A DNA stretch of 42,512 nucleotides. Source: an uncultured Pelagibacteraceae bacterium. Its GTDB lineage: Bacteria > Pseudomonadota > Alphaproteobacteria > Pelagibacterales > AG-422-B15. The translations under genes and the position numbers were made by a program. The notes below the pieces were generated by a model. The model searched no databases, was not told where the DNA came from, and worked only from the letters and a program-made list of their open reading frames with translations. Location: the NCBI GenBank assembly GCA_902518415.1, contig CABYGA010000011.1, positions 1-42,512 of the forward strand. The letters are read 5' to 3'. Below are positions 1 to 6,076 of the stretch, piece after piece. Each line of letters opens with the position of its first letter. Position 1 is the stretch's first letter.

Positions 1-42
1 TCTTTATATATTTTATCAATTAAATCAATATTTTAATAAATG

Positions 43-54
43 GTACTATAGTAC
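43..54. promoter_or_regulatory. 12-bp perfect palindrome in the likely metY promoter
   Basis: The sequence GTACTATAGTAC is a perfect inverted repeat. It contains TATAGT (47-52), a plausible -10 element; a start about seven bases later would begin the transcript near 59, just before the structured leader at 70. No good -35 hexamer is visible upstream, so either a weak promoter or an operator is possible. The palindrome and its position are seen; promoter and operator roles are inference. Confidence 0.3.
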
Positions 55-69
55 TTTATATATGAGTTT

Positions 70-165
70 ACATAATCTTTAAACCGGTATTAAATTTTAT
101 GTCGATATAGTTGTAGTTTGTACGCTTTTACTGCAATTATTGTCGATCAAAAAAATTAATAGGGG
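70..165 (+). ncRNA. Candidate SAM-II/SAM-V-class riboswitch in the metY leader
   Basis: A pseudoknot can be drawn directly. P1 pairs ACATAA (70-75) with TTATGT (97-102). The P1 loop carries TTTAAACCGGTATTAA (78-93), which resembles the conserved loop of SAM-II-type riboswitches. Loop bases TATTAA (88-93) pair perfectly with TTAATA (156-161), and CC (84-85) with GG (164-165), leaving GG opposite GG as a possible ligand pocket. An A-rich linker (149-155) precedes the 3' strand, as in this class. Between P1 and that linker sits an extra hairpin of about 16 pairs (102-117 with 130-146, one bulge, three G-U). The 3' strand overlaps the Shine-Dalgarno AGGGG, so folding would block translation of metY. 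SAM-V in marine alphaproteobacteria is known to sit before methionine genes and mask the ribosome binding site. Class assignment is from memory and unverified by a covariance model. Confidence 0.5.
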
Positions 166-177
166 AATTATAAAGAA

Positions 178-1491
178 ATGGCTAAAAATAAATTTGTACC
201 AGCTGACTCAGTCAATCCTGAGACTATAGCTTTACATGGCGGTGACTATAGAAGTGATCCATCCACAACATCTGTAGCAGTGCCTATATATCAAACAACT
301 TCGTATCAATTTCATAATACTGAGCATGCAGCCAACTTATTTGGCGCAAAAGACTTCGGAAACATTTATACAAGAATTATGAACCCAACTGTTGATGTTC
401 TTGAAAAAAGGGTTGCTGCAATGGAAGGTGGTGTTGGTGCTCTTTGCGTGAGTTCAGGACAATCTGCTTCTATGCTAAGTATTCAGAACTTGGTGAAAGC
501 TGGTGACAATATTGTTAGTTCTACTGATTTATACGGAGGTACGTGGAATTTATTTGCTAACACAATGAAGGATCTTGGAATTGAAGTAAGGTTTGCTGAT
601 CCAAAAGATCCAGAGAGCTTTAGGAAATTAACTGATGACAATACAAGAGCATACTATGCTGAGACCCTTCCAAATCCAAAGTTAAAGGTATTTCCCATTC
701 GTGAAGTTGCAGATATAGGAGACGAATATAATATACCATTGATAGTTGATAACACAGCAGCGCCAGTAATATGTAAGCCAATAGAGCACGGAGCTACAAT
801 TGTTGTGCACTCATTAACTAAATTTATTGGTGGGCATGGAACGACTATTGGGGGAATTATTGTTGATAGTGGCAAGTTTGATTGGGGGAAAGATCCTAAA
901 AGACAGCCTAATCTAAATGATCCTGATCCGAGTTATCATGGAATGGTTTGGACAGAGTTTGCCAAAGCTGTTGGTCCAATTGCCTATATAGTTAGAGCAA
1001 GATTTGTTGGCTTAAGAGATATAGGTGCAGCCTTGAGTCCTCAAAGTGCATTTAATATCATACAAGGCCTCGAAACAGTTTCACTGAGAATGGAAAAACA
1101 CTGTTCTAATGCAGCTAAAGTTGCTGAGTACCTCTCAAGTCATAATAAGGTTTCTAGAGTTATTTACGCTGGGCTTGACGAGGGTGAAGCAGGCGAAAGA
1201 GCAAATAAATATCTTAAAGGGGGACATGGCGCACTTTGTGGTATCGAACTTAAAGGTGGCAAGGCAAGTGGTGAAAAATTTATTAATAATTTAAATATGT
1301 TTTACCATGTAGCAAATATAGGAGATGCGAGAAGTCTAGCTATTCATCCTGCATCAACTACTCACTCGCAGCTATCTGATGAAGAAATGGAGTCAGCGGG
1401 TGTTACTCCTAGTTATGTGAGATTGTCCATAGGCATAGAGCACATCGATGATATCATCGAAGATTTAAAAAATGCATTAGACGCAGCTTAA
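178..1491 (+). CDS. metY: O-acetylhomoserine sulfhydrylase (aminocarboxypropyltransferase)
   Basis: PLP enzyme of the Cys/Met metabolism family. It probably makes homocysteine from O-acetylhomoserine and sulfide, the direct-sulfhydrylation route to methionine. At 437 residues it has the length usual for MetY, longer than most cystathionine gamma-synthases or MetZ (about 390-400). Visible marks are YTRIMNPT (64-71) for cofactor phosphate contact, VDNT with Asp191, and the Schiff-base lysine K215 in HSLTKFIGGHG. The C-terminal domain has the usual STTHSQL segment. The start ATG follows AGGGGAATTATAAAGAA, a strong ribosome binding site. The gene stands alone on the plus strand after a structured leader that probably senses S-adenosylmethionine, which fits feedback control of methionine synthesis. 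Use of O-succinylhomoserine instead cannot be excluded from sequence. Confidence 0.9.
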   Translation: MAKNKFVPADSVNPETIALHGGDYRSDPSTTSVAVPIYQTTSYQFHNTEHAANLFGAKDFGNIYTRIMNPTVDVLEKRVAAMEGGVGALCVSSGQSASMLSIQNLVKAGDNIVSSTDLYGGTWNLFANTMKDLGIEVRFADPKDPESFRKLTDDNTRAYYAETLPNPKLKVFPIREVADIGDEYNIPLIVDNTAAPVICKPIEHGATIVVHSLTKFIGGHGTTIGGIIVDSGKFDWGKDPKRQPNLNDPDPSYHGMVWTEFAKAVGPIAYIVRARFVGLRDIGAALSPQSAFNIIQGLETVSLRMEKHCSNAAKVAEYLSSHNKVSRVIYAGLDEGEAGERANKYLKGGHGALCGIELKGGKASGEKFINNLNMFYHVANIGDARSLAIHPASTTHSQLSDEEMESAGVTPSYVRLSIGIEHIDDIIEDLKNALDAA

Positions 1492-1499
1492 TCGTTCAT

Positions 1500-1532
1500 A
1501 GGTCACCTTAGTACTCTTTACTGGGGTGACTT
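1500..1532. terminator. Shared hairpin between convergent metY and ctaA
   Basis: AGGTCACCTTAGTA (1500-1513) pairs with TACTGGGGTGACTT (1519-1532) around a CTCTT loop. All 14 positions pair, three of them as G-U on the plus-strand RNA. The right arm contains the last codons and stop of ctaA (stop at 1518-1520). Neither side has a clean run of U, so it may terminate weakly or protect 3' ends of both converging transcripts. Confidence 0.5.
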
Positions 1533-2552
1533 ATAGCTCAATTGATACATAAAAAGAGATAGCAAGAACACTAATATTGAGTTGCCTTGGTGCAATAAGG
1601 CTAGATGCCATGGAATGTTCAGGTAGGTCATGGAAACACCCAAAACTATTTGCAAAAAGAATGTAATATTAAAAAAAATAATTACCAGGTAATGGCTATT
1701 TATTTTTCTATTAATAAATATTGAGTAGTTCAAATAGAATAATAAAAACAAAATAATTATGGCAAAAGTTCTATGAATAAAAATGATGTACACACCATTT
1801 TCAAAGAAATTTATTATCCATCTTATTTGTGTATTTTCAATAAATGGGAGTATATTACCGTTGTAAAGTGGCCAAGTATTATAAAGAAGTCCTGAGTGAG
1901 TACCTGAAACAAAGGCACCATAGGATATTTGAAAGCAAATAAATATAAAAAGTATAATTAATAAGCTTTTGTATTTCTTAATGAAGATTGAATTATTGTT
2001 TATTAATTTATTATCTAATAAATATGAGACTAAAGTATAGAAAGTTAAACCAAGAATAATAAATGCCATCGTTAAATGAAGCGCTAAACGATATTGGCTT
2101 ACATCAACCCTTTCTGATAAGCCACTTTTTACCATATACCAACCTATAATTGCCTGAGCAAATAAAAGAACACCAATAACAATGACATTGTTGTAATATT
2201 TTTTTTCAATTTTTTTATAAAATAAAAGAAAGCAAAGAGGAATTAAGTAAGCAGCGCCTATAAGTCTAGCAAAAGCTCTATGAAACCACTCCCAGAAATA
2301 AATGACCTTAAATTCTTGAAGAGTCATTGAGCTATTAACCAACATAAACTCATCTATTAATTTATATTTATCAAATTCTGTATTCCAGGCAGTTTCAGAT
2401 ATAGGATAAAGAATTCCTGAAACTGGAAGCCATTCCGTAATTGAGAGTCCTGAGTCTGAGATTCTTGTATAGCCCCCTATTAAAATTATGGCACAAATTA
2501 AGGCCATTAAAATTAACAACCAAATTGAAAATGTATTGATTTTACTGTTCAT
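1518..2552 (-). CDS. ctaA: Heme A synthase (COX15/CtaA family)
   Basis: Integral membrane enzyme that oxidises the C8 methyl of heme O to make heme A for aa3-type cytochrome oxidase. The 344-residue protein shows eight hydrophobic segments. The N-terminal loop has GGYTRISDSGLSITEW (about 27-42), the classic start of alphaproteobacterial CtaA. Conserved heme-ligand histidines are visible in EWFHRAFARLIG, ALHLTMAF, HRTFAI and LLHQG. Its presence implies an aa3-type terminal oxidase elsewhere in the genome. The gene is convergent with metY and shares the 1500-1532 hairpin. Its start is 18 bp from the divergent DUF2842 gene, so both promoters must be compact or overlap the opposite gene. Confidence 0.93.
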   Translation of the reverse strand: MNSKINTFSIWLLILMALICAIILIGGYTRISDSGLSITEWLPVSGILYPISETAWNTEFDKYKLIDEFMLVNSSMTLQEFKVIYFWEWFHRAFARLIGAAYLIPLCFLLFYKKIEKKYYNNVIVIGVLLFAQAIIGWYMVKSGLSERVDVSQYRLALHLTMAFIILGLTFYTLVSYLLDNKLINNNSIFIKKYKSLLIILFIFICFQISYGAFVSGTHSGLLYNTWPLYNGNILPFIENTQIRWIINFFENGVYIIFIHRTFAIIILFLLFYLNYSIFINRKINSHYLVIIFFNITFFLQIVLGVSMTYLNIPWHLALLHQGNSILVFLLSLFMYQLSYKSPQ

Positions 2553-2570
2553 ATTTATTACATATTTGGC

Positions 2571-2765
2571 ATGACAAAATTAAAAAAAGCAATAAGTGTT
2601 ATTGTTTTTATAATTGCAATTACAATATATTGCTTATTAGTTATGATTATTTTAAGTAAAATCAACTTTAATCATTGGTTAATTGAATTTATTGTATATT
2701 TTCTATTAGGAATACTCTGGGTATTTCCATCAATGTACATACTCAAACCATTTAAGAAAAAATGA
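2571..2765 (+). CDS. DUF2842-type small membrane protein
   Basis: A 64-residue protein with two membrane segments (about 8-30 and 37-58), a basic N-terminus (MTKLKKA) and a Lys-rich tail. The pattern YFLLGILWVFPSMYILKPF near the C-terminus matches what I recall of DUF2842, a short alphaproteobacterial family with a G-x-x-W-x-x-P motif. No function is established for that family. The stop overlaps the start of the next gene as ATGA (2762-2765), so the two are probably translationally coupled. It is divergent from ctaA with only 18 bp between. Family assignment is from the motif and size only. Confidence 0.65.
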   Translation: MTKLKKAISVIVFIIAITIYCLLVMIILSKINFNHWLIEFIVYFLLGILWVFPSMYILKPFKKK

Positions 2766-3055
2766 AATTGAAAAAAAATAATACACCCGAAATAAAAGCT
2801 ATTAGAAGCAAGATAGATATAATTGACAGTAAACTTTTGCCACTCATGGTTAAGAGGTCTAAGTTAGTAGAAAAAGCTTTAGAATTAAAGGTAAGTAAAT
2901 CTGAAATAGTTGATAAAAAAAGAATCAATGAAATTACAAAAAAGATTTCATATAGAACGAAGCAATTGGGTGGAAATGCAAAGCTGCTAAGTAGTATATG
3001 GATTTCAATAATAGAAAACTTTATTAAGTTTGAAAAAAGTAAATTTAAAAAATAA
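2762..3055 (+). CDS. Chorismate mutase, AroQ type
   Basis: Short (97 aa) all-helical protein matching the AroQ monofunctional chorismate mutase fold, which converts chorismate to prephenate for Phe and Tyr synthesis. Visible signatures are IRSKIDIIDSKLLPLMVKR (about 14-32), with the first conserved arginine and the I-D-x-I-D pattern; the K in ALELK (about 43); a D-K-K-R-I-x-E-I segment standing for the usual D-x-x-R-E-x-x-I; and a C-terminal W-x-x-I-I-E helix. A small AroQ gene of this type is common in alphaproteobacteria. It overlaps the DUF2842 gene by four bases and ends one base before the converging rpmG. Confidence 0.8.
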   Translation: MKLKKNNTPEIKAIRSKIDIIDSKLLPLMVKRSKLVEKALELKVSKSEIVDKKRINEITKKISYRTKQLGGNAKLLSSIWISIIENFIKFEKSKFKK

Positions 3056-3056
3056 G

Positions 3057-3248
3057 TTATTTACTATGTGGTGGAAGTTTTTTTTCGATGAACCACTCGT
3101 GCTTTTTTGATGCAGGGTTATATTTTTTCATCCTCAATTTATCTTTTGCTTTAAGGCCAGATGTTGGCTTTTTAGCATAGTAATAAAATTTACTATCAAC
3201 TTTGTCTTCAGGTACAAGCCTAACTTTTACTGTTGATTTCTTTGCCAT
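3057..3248 (-). CDS. rpmG: 50S ribosomal protein L33
   Basis: A 63-residue basic protein aligning over its whole length with bacterial L33: MAKKSTVKVRLVP at the start, FYYYAKKPTSG in the middle and KKYNPASKKHEWFIEKKL at the end. It lacks the CxxC zinc ribbon, as the alphaproteobacterial zinc-independent form does. It follows the MerR-type gene with no gap (that stop is at 3249-3251) and converges on the chorismate mutase gene with one base between the two stops. Association with ihfA and the MerR gene rather than the more usual topA/rnr neighbourhood is a local rearrangement. Confidence 0.93.
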   Translation of the reverse strand: MAKKSTVKVRLVPEDKVDSKFYYYAKKPTSGLKAKDKLRMKKYNPASKKHEWFIEKKLPPHSK

Positions 3249-3674
3249 CTATTCACCTTGGTCTATTTTTTTTCTAAGATCCACCAAGTCATTTAATACA
3301 TTCATTAACTTTTTCCTCTTGCTTTCACCTAAATGATGTTGAGAGATATTATTTCCTTCCATTTCATTATTATCATTTTTGGTTTCTGTAAAGAAATTAT
3401 TTTCGATACCATTTTCCACAATTTTTTTTGCACCAATTTCTTTTATAACTTTTTGAACTCCTCTAATGGTATATCCATCGTTGTATAATAGGCTTTTTAT
3501 TCCTCTTAAAAGTTTTATATCTTCAGGTCTATAATATCTTCTCCCACCACCTCTTTTAATTGGCCTAATTTGAACGAACTTAGTTTCCCAAAATCTAAGT
3601 ACGTGTTGAGGCAATGATAGATCTTTTGAAACTTCACTTATCGTGCGAAAAGCTTCAGGTGATTTAATGTTCAT
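3249..3674 (-). CDS. MerR-family transcriptional regulator (ihfA-linked)
   Basis: A 141-residue protein with an N-terminal MerR winged-helix domain (about 8-78): [21 protein letters not shown] for the helix-turn-helix and [19 protein letters not shown] for the wing and following helix. The rest is a polar, probably disordered linker and a short charged helix. There are no cysteines for metal binding, so it is not a metal sensor. A regulator of this kind follows ihfA in nearly all alphaproteobacteria that I know; its effector and targets are not established. It sits 7 bp behind ihfA and directly ahead of rpmG. Confidence 0.88.
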   Translation of the reverse strand: MNIKSPEAFRTISEVSKDLSLPQHVLRFWETKFVQIRPIKRGGGRRYYRPEDIKLLRGIKSLLYNDGYTIRGVQKVIKEIGAKKIVENGIENNFFTETKNDNNEMEGNNISQHHLGESKRKKLMNVLNDLVDLRKKIDQGE

Positions 3675-3681
3675 AAACCGA

Positions 3682-3999
3682 TTACTCCGTATTTTTTATT
3701 TTATTTTTTGCAAATACTTTTGATTTTAAAACATTTGAGGCTCTAAAAGTAACTACGCTTCTTGCGGTAATAGGAACCTCTTCGCCTGTTTTAGGATTTC
3801 TTCCAATTCTCTCTTTTTTTCGTCTGACAACAAACGTTCCAAAAGATGAAATCTTAACATCATTTCCCTGTATTAGGCTTACTAATATCTCATTAAAAAC
3901 AGAATCTACTAAATTTGCAGACTCATTTCTTGAAAGGCCTACATTCTTAAATACGGCTTCACTCAATGTTGATCTAGTTGTAGTTTTATCCATTTTCAT
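3682..3999 (-). CDS. ihfA: Integration host factor subunit alpha
   Basis: DNA-bending protein of the HU/IHF family; with IhfB it binds and sharply bends specific sites. The 105 residues show the family features: N-terminal helices ([10 protein letters not shown]), [12 protein letters not shown] in the core sheet, and the beta-arm with [12 protein letters not shown], whose proline intercalates into DNA. ATG at 3999 and in-frame ATG at 3993 are both possible starts. A strong promoter-like sequence lies at 4004-4032, so close that the message would be leaderless or nearly so, and no Shine-Dalgarno is visible. Upstream is plsX; the fabH gene usually between them is absent. Confidence 0.93.
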   Translation of the reverse strand: MKMDKTTTRSTLSEAVFKNVGLSRNESANLVDSVFNEILVSLIQGNDVKISSFGTFVVRRKKERIGRNPKTGEEVPITARSVVTFRASNVLKSKVFAKNKIKNTE

Positions 4000-4003
4000 A
4001 AAA

Positions 4004-4032
4004 ATTATATTAATAATAATTACTTATAACAA
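4004..4032 (-). promoter_or_regulatory. Sigma-70-like promoter for ihfA, near-leaderless
   Basis: On the minus strand TTGTTA (4032-4027) and a perfect TATAAT (4009-4004) are separated by exactly 17 bases. A start 5-8 bases after the -10 falls at about 3999-3996, on the ihfA start codons themselves (ATG at 3999 or 3993). The match to consensus is the best in the window; transcription start is inferred. Confidence 0.55.
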
Positions 4033-4054
4033 TAAATTAATATATTTTTTTATA

Positions 4055-5086
4055 CTATTCGACCAATTTATTTTGTATATCATCGACATAATGCTGGATT
4101 TTATCATTGACGTTATTTTCTAACAAAGAATATATGATATCTGCTGCATAAGAAACGCCCCTATATTCTGATTGTCCATGACATTTTACGGCTAGTGAAT
4201 TTAAACCAACCATAATTCCACAATTGTGAACTCTTGGATCTAATCTATCTTTTACAGATCTGATGGCTAAGGATGCTAAAAAATAACCTATTTTTGTCAA
4301 TATTGAACTTTTGAACGCATCATTGAGATGACTTTGGAAAAGCTTAGCTGTTCCCTCTGCAGTTTTTAATGAAATATTGCCTGTAAATCCATCAGTAACT
4401 ACAACATTAGTCTTTCCCATTGAAATATCATTTCCTTCAATAAAGCCATAATAATTCAAATAATGGTTTTTAGAAAAATCTTTTAAAGTATCTGATGCTG
4501 CCTTTAGTTCATCTTTTCCTTTATATTCTTCAGCTCCTACATTCAGCAAACCAATACTTGGATTTTTAATTTTAAATAAGATTGACGCCAGGCTTGATCC
4601 AAGAATGGAATTATCTATTAGGTATCTTGGGTCTAGTTTTGTGTTAGCCCCTAAATCAAGAACAATGGACTCACCCTTTATATTGGGCCATATAGATGCA
4701 ATTGCTGGTCTTTTAATTCCTTTTAATGTTTTGATGTTTAAAAGAGATAAAGACATTAATGCTCCAGTATTACCAAATGATAACACTGCATCTGAAGACT
4801 TTTCACTTACTGATTTTATAGCAAGAAACATACTAGAGTTTTTCTTATTTAATATATCCGATGGCTTATCATCCATAGAAATATATGATTCACAGTTAAT
4901 AATTTCTGAAACTTCAGATAGTCTTTTGAAATTATGAATAATTTTTTTTATCTCTTCTGCATGTCCATATAATCTAAATTTATAATTTAAATTTCTTAAG
5001 AGAGATTGATTTAGTCCTGTCAATATATCCTTTAATTTAGTCTCACTTCCAAGCAAGTCGATCGATAAAGTAAAATATTTTTTCAA
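4055..5086 (-). CDS. plsX: Phosphate acyltransferase PlsX
   Basis: PlsX makes acyl-phosphate from acyl-ACP for PlsY (present at 36739) in phosphatidic acid synthesis; it acts at the inner face of the membrane. Over 343 residues the family landmarks are SFGNTGALMS, VLDLGANTKLDP, GLLNVGAEEYKG and VVTDGFTGNISLKTAEG. The N-terminus is odd: where other PlsX proteins have a D-x-M-G-G-D motif, this one reads SIDLLGSETKL. The start is TTG at 5086, overlapping the stop of the upstream chaperone gene (TTGA), and no in-frame ATG occurs before residue about 70, so a coupled TTG start is the best choice. Downstream, only 55 bp separate it from ihfA, without fabH. Confidence 0.9.
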   Translation of the reverse strand: MKKYFTLSIDLLGSETKLKDILTGLNQSLLRNLNYKFRLYGHAEEIKKIIHNFKRLSEVSEIINCESYISMDDKPSDILNKKNSSMFLAIKSVSEKSSDAVLSFGNTGALMSLSLLNIKTLKGIKRPAIASIWPNIKGESIVLDLGANTKLDPRYLIDNSILGSSLASILFKIKNPSIGLLNVGAEEYKGKDELKAASDTLKDFSKNHYLNYYGFIEGNDISMGKTNVVVTDGFTGNISLKTAEGTAKLFQSHLNDAFKSSILTKIGYFLASLAIRSVKDRLDPRVHNCGIMVGLNSLAVKCHGQSEYRGVSYAADIIYSLLENNVNDKIQHYVDDIQNKLVE

Positions 5087-5628
5087 TTTTTACTCATATA
5101 CTTTATGTTGATAAAACAAAAACCGTTATTTAAATTTGTAAACTCATCTTTGCTTATAAAGTTATTTATATTTTCTTTCATATAACTGACAAAATAATCA
5201 ATATATTTTTTAGATTCTAAATTACCTTTATAAATATTATTTAAGATTGTTTGCTGAAGCAATGATTTATCATTTTTAGCTATACAAATCTCTATACCCT
5301 TACTATATTGCGCTATTCTTCCATAAAAAGCAGTTATGAATACTTTCATTTTCTTATTCACTGCAATATCACCAAATCCCATTTCTCTGAGATTATTTTC
5401 AAAATCATTAAACATAATATCAAAAAGGTCTTGAGAGATGCTTGATTTTTTGTCATTCAAATTTTTATAATAAAAGAAAATTATAAATGCGTGGAAGATG
5501 ATTAGGTCAAATCTTGTTTCGAAGTCATCTTTTAATTTAAGATCTAGATAAAAAAATTTTGATCTCGATATTCGAACAATATTCTGATAAATTATTTGAA
5601 CTTGATTATTTTTTTTTTTAAAAAACAT
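5083..5628 (-). CDS. Ubiquinol-cytochrome c chaperone (CBP3-like)
   Basis: A 181-residue protein with the Cbp3/ubiquinol-cytochrome c chaperone domain (about 12-150), needed in mitochondria for cytochrome b maturation in complex III. Marks are IYQNIVRISRSKFFYLD near the start, DDFETRFDLIIFHAFI, LFDIMFNDFENNLREMGFGD, and a following FYGRIAQYSKG. The bacterial homologues' function is inferred from the mitochondrial one. Codons 2-6 lie in a homopolymeric T6A11 tract. The gene starts five bases from the divergent bamE and overlaps plsX by four bases. In many alphaproteobacteria a DUF177 gene lies between this chaperone and plsX; it is missing here. Confidence 0.85.
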   Translation of the reverse strand: MFFKKKNNQVQIIYQNIVRISRSKFFYLDLKLKDDFETRFDLIIFHAFIIFFYYKNLNDKKSSISQDLFDIMFNDFENNLREMGFGDIAVNKKMKVFITAFYGRIAQYSKGIEICIAKNDKSLLQQTILNNIYKGNLESKKYIDYFVSYMKENINNFISKDEFTNLNNGFCFINIKYMSKN

Positions 5629-5633
5629 TGATT

Positions 5634-6074
5634 ATGAAAGTTATACTTAATTTTATTTTTATTATATTTGTAATTTATAATTGTTCCCCGATAAATAAGC
5701 AACATGGTTATTTATTAGAGGATATGATAACTTCAGCAGATAAAGTATCACAATTTATTGAAGGAACTACTACTGAAGATGATATTTTAATAAGTCTAGG
5801 ATCTCCCTCAGTTGTCATTAAGGATGTAAATAATATTTGGATTTATTTAGTGTCAATGAAAGAAGAGAATGTATTTGAGACAGATGAAATTGTCTTCCAA
5901 TCAGTAATGAGATATGAATTTGATAGCAGTGGTATCTTGTTATCAAAAAACTTATCTAATAAAGATGATTTTACGCAGATTGCATTTTCTAAAGATAAGA
6001 CAAGAGTAATTAGTGATAATTACGGAATAACAGATCAGATCTTTGAAGCATTTACTCGTACACAAGGTCAATAG
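5634..6074 (+). CDS. bamE: BamE/SmpA-OmlA family outer membrane lipoprotein
   Basis: A 146-residue lipoprotein: signal segment MKVILNFIFIIFVIYNC with the lipobox cysteine at position 17, then the small SmpA/OmlA domain (GTTTEDDILISLGSPSVV, NIWIYLVS). BamE is an accessory lipoprotein of the outer membrane beta-barrel assembly complex. I place the start at ATG 5634 rather than TTG 5628, since it gives a normal signal peptide. Its start is only five bases from that of the divergent cytochrome chaperone, an arrangement known in other alphaproteobacteria but with a larger gap. It ends two bases before the converging hppA stop. Confidence 0.8.
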   Translation: MKVILNFIFIIFVIYNCSPINKQHGYLLEDMITSADKVSQFIEGTTTEDDILISLGSPSVVIKDVNNIWIYLVSMKEENVFETDEIVFQSVMRYEFDSSGILLSKNLSNKDDFTQIAFSKDKTRVISDNYGITDQIFEAFTRTQGQ

Positions 6075-6076
6075 AT

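Noticed and set aside
102..146. Hairpin in the metY leader as a Rho-independent terminator
   Set aside because: It is followed by CAAAAAAATTAA, with no U-run in the RNA, so it fits better as part of the riboswitch fold.
178..1491. Annotation of the first gene as cystathionine gamma-synthase or MetZ
   Set aside because: Length of 437 residues and the segment before the PLP lysine fit MetY better; substrate remains unproven.
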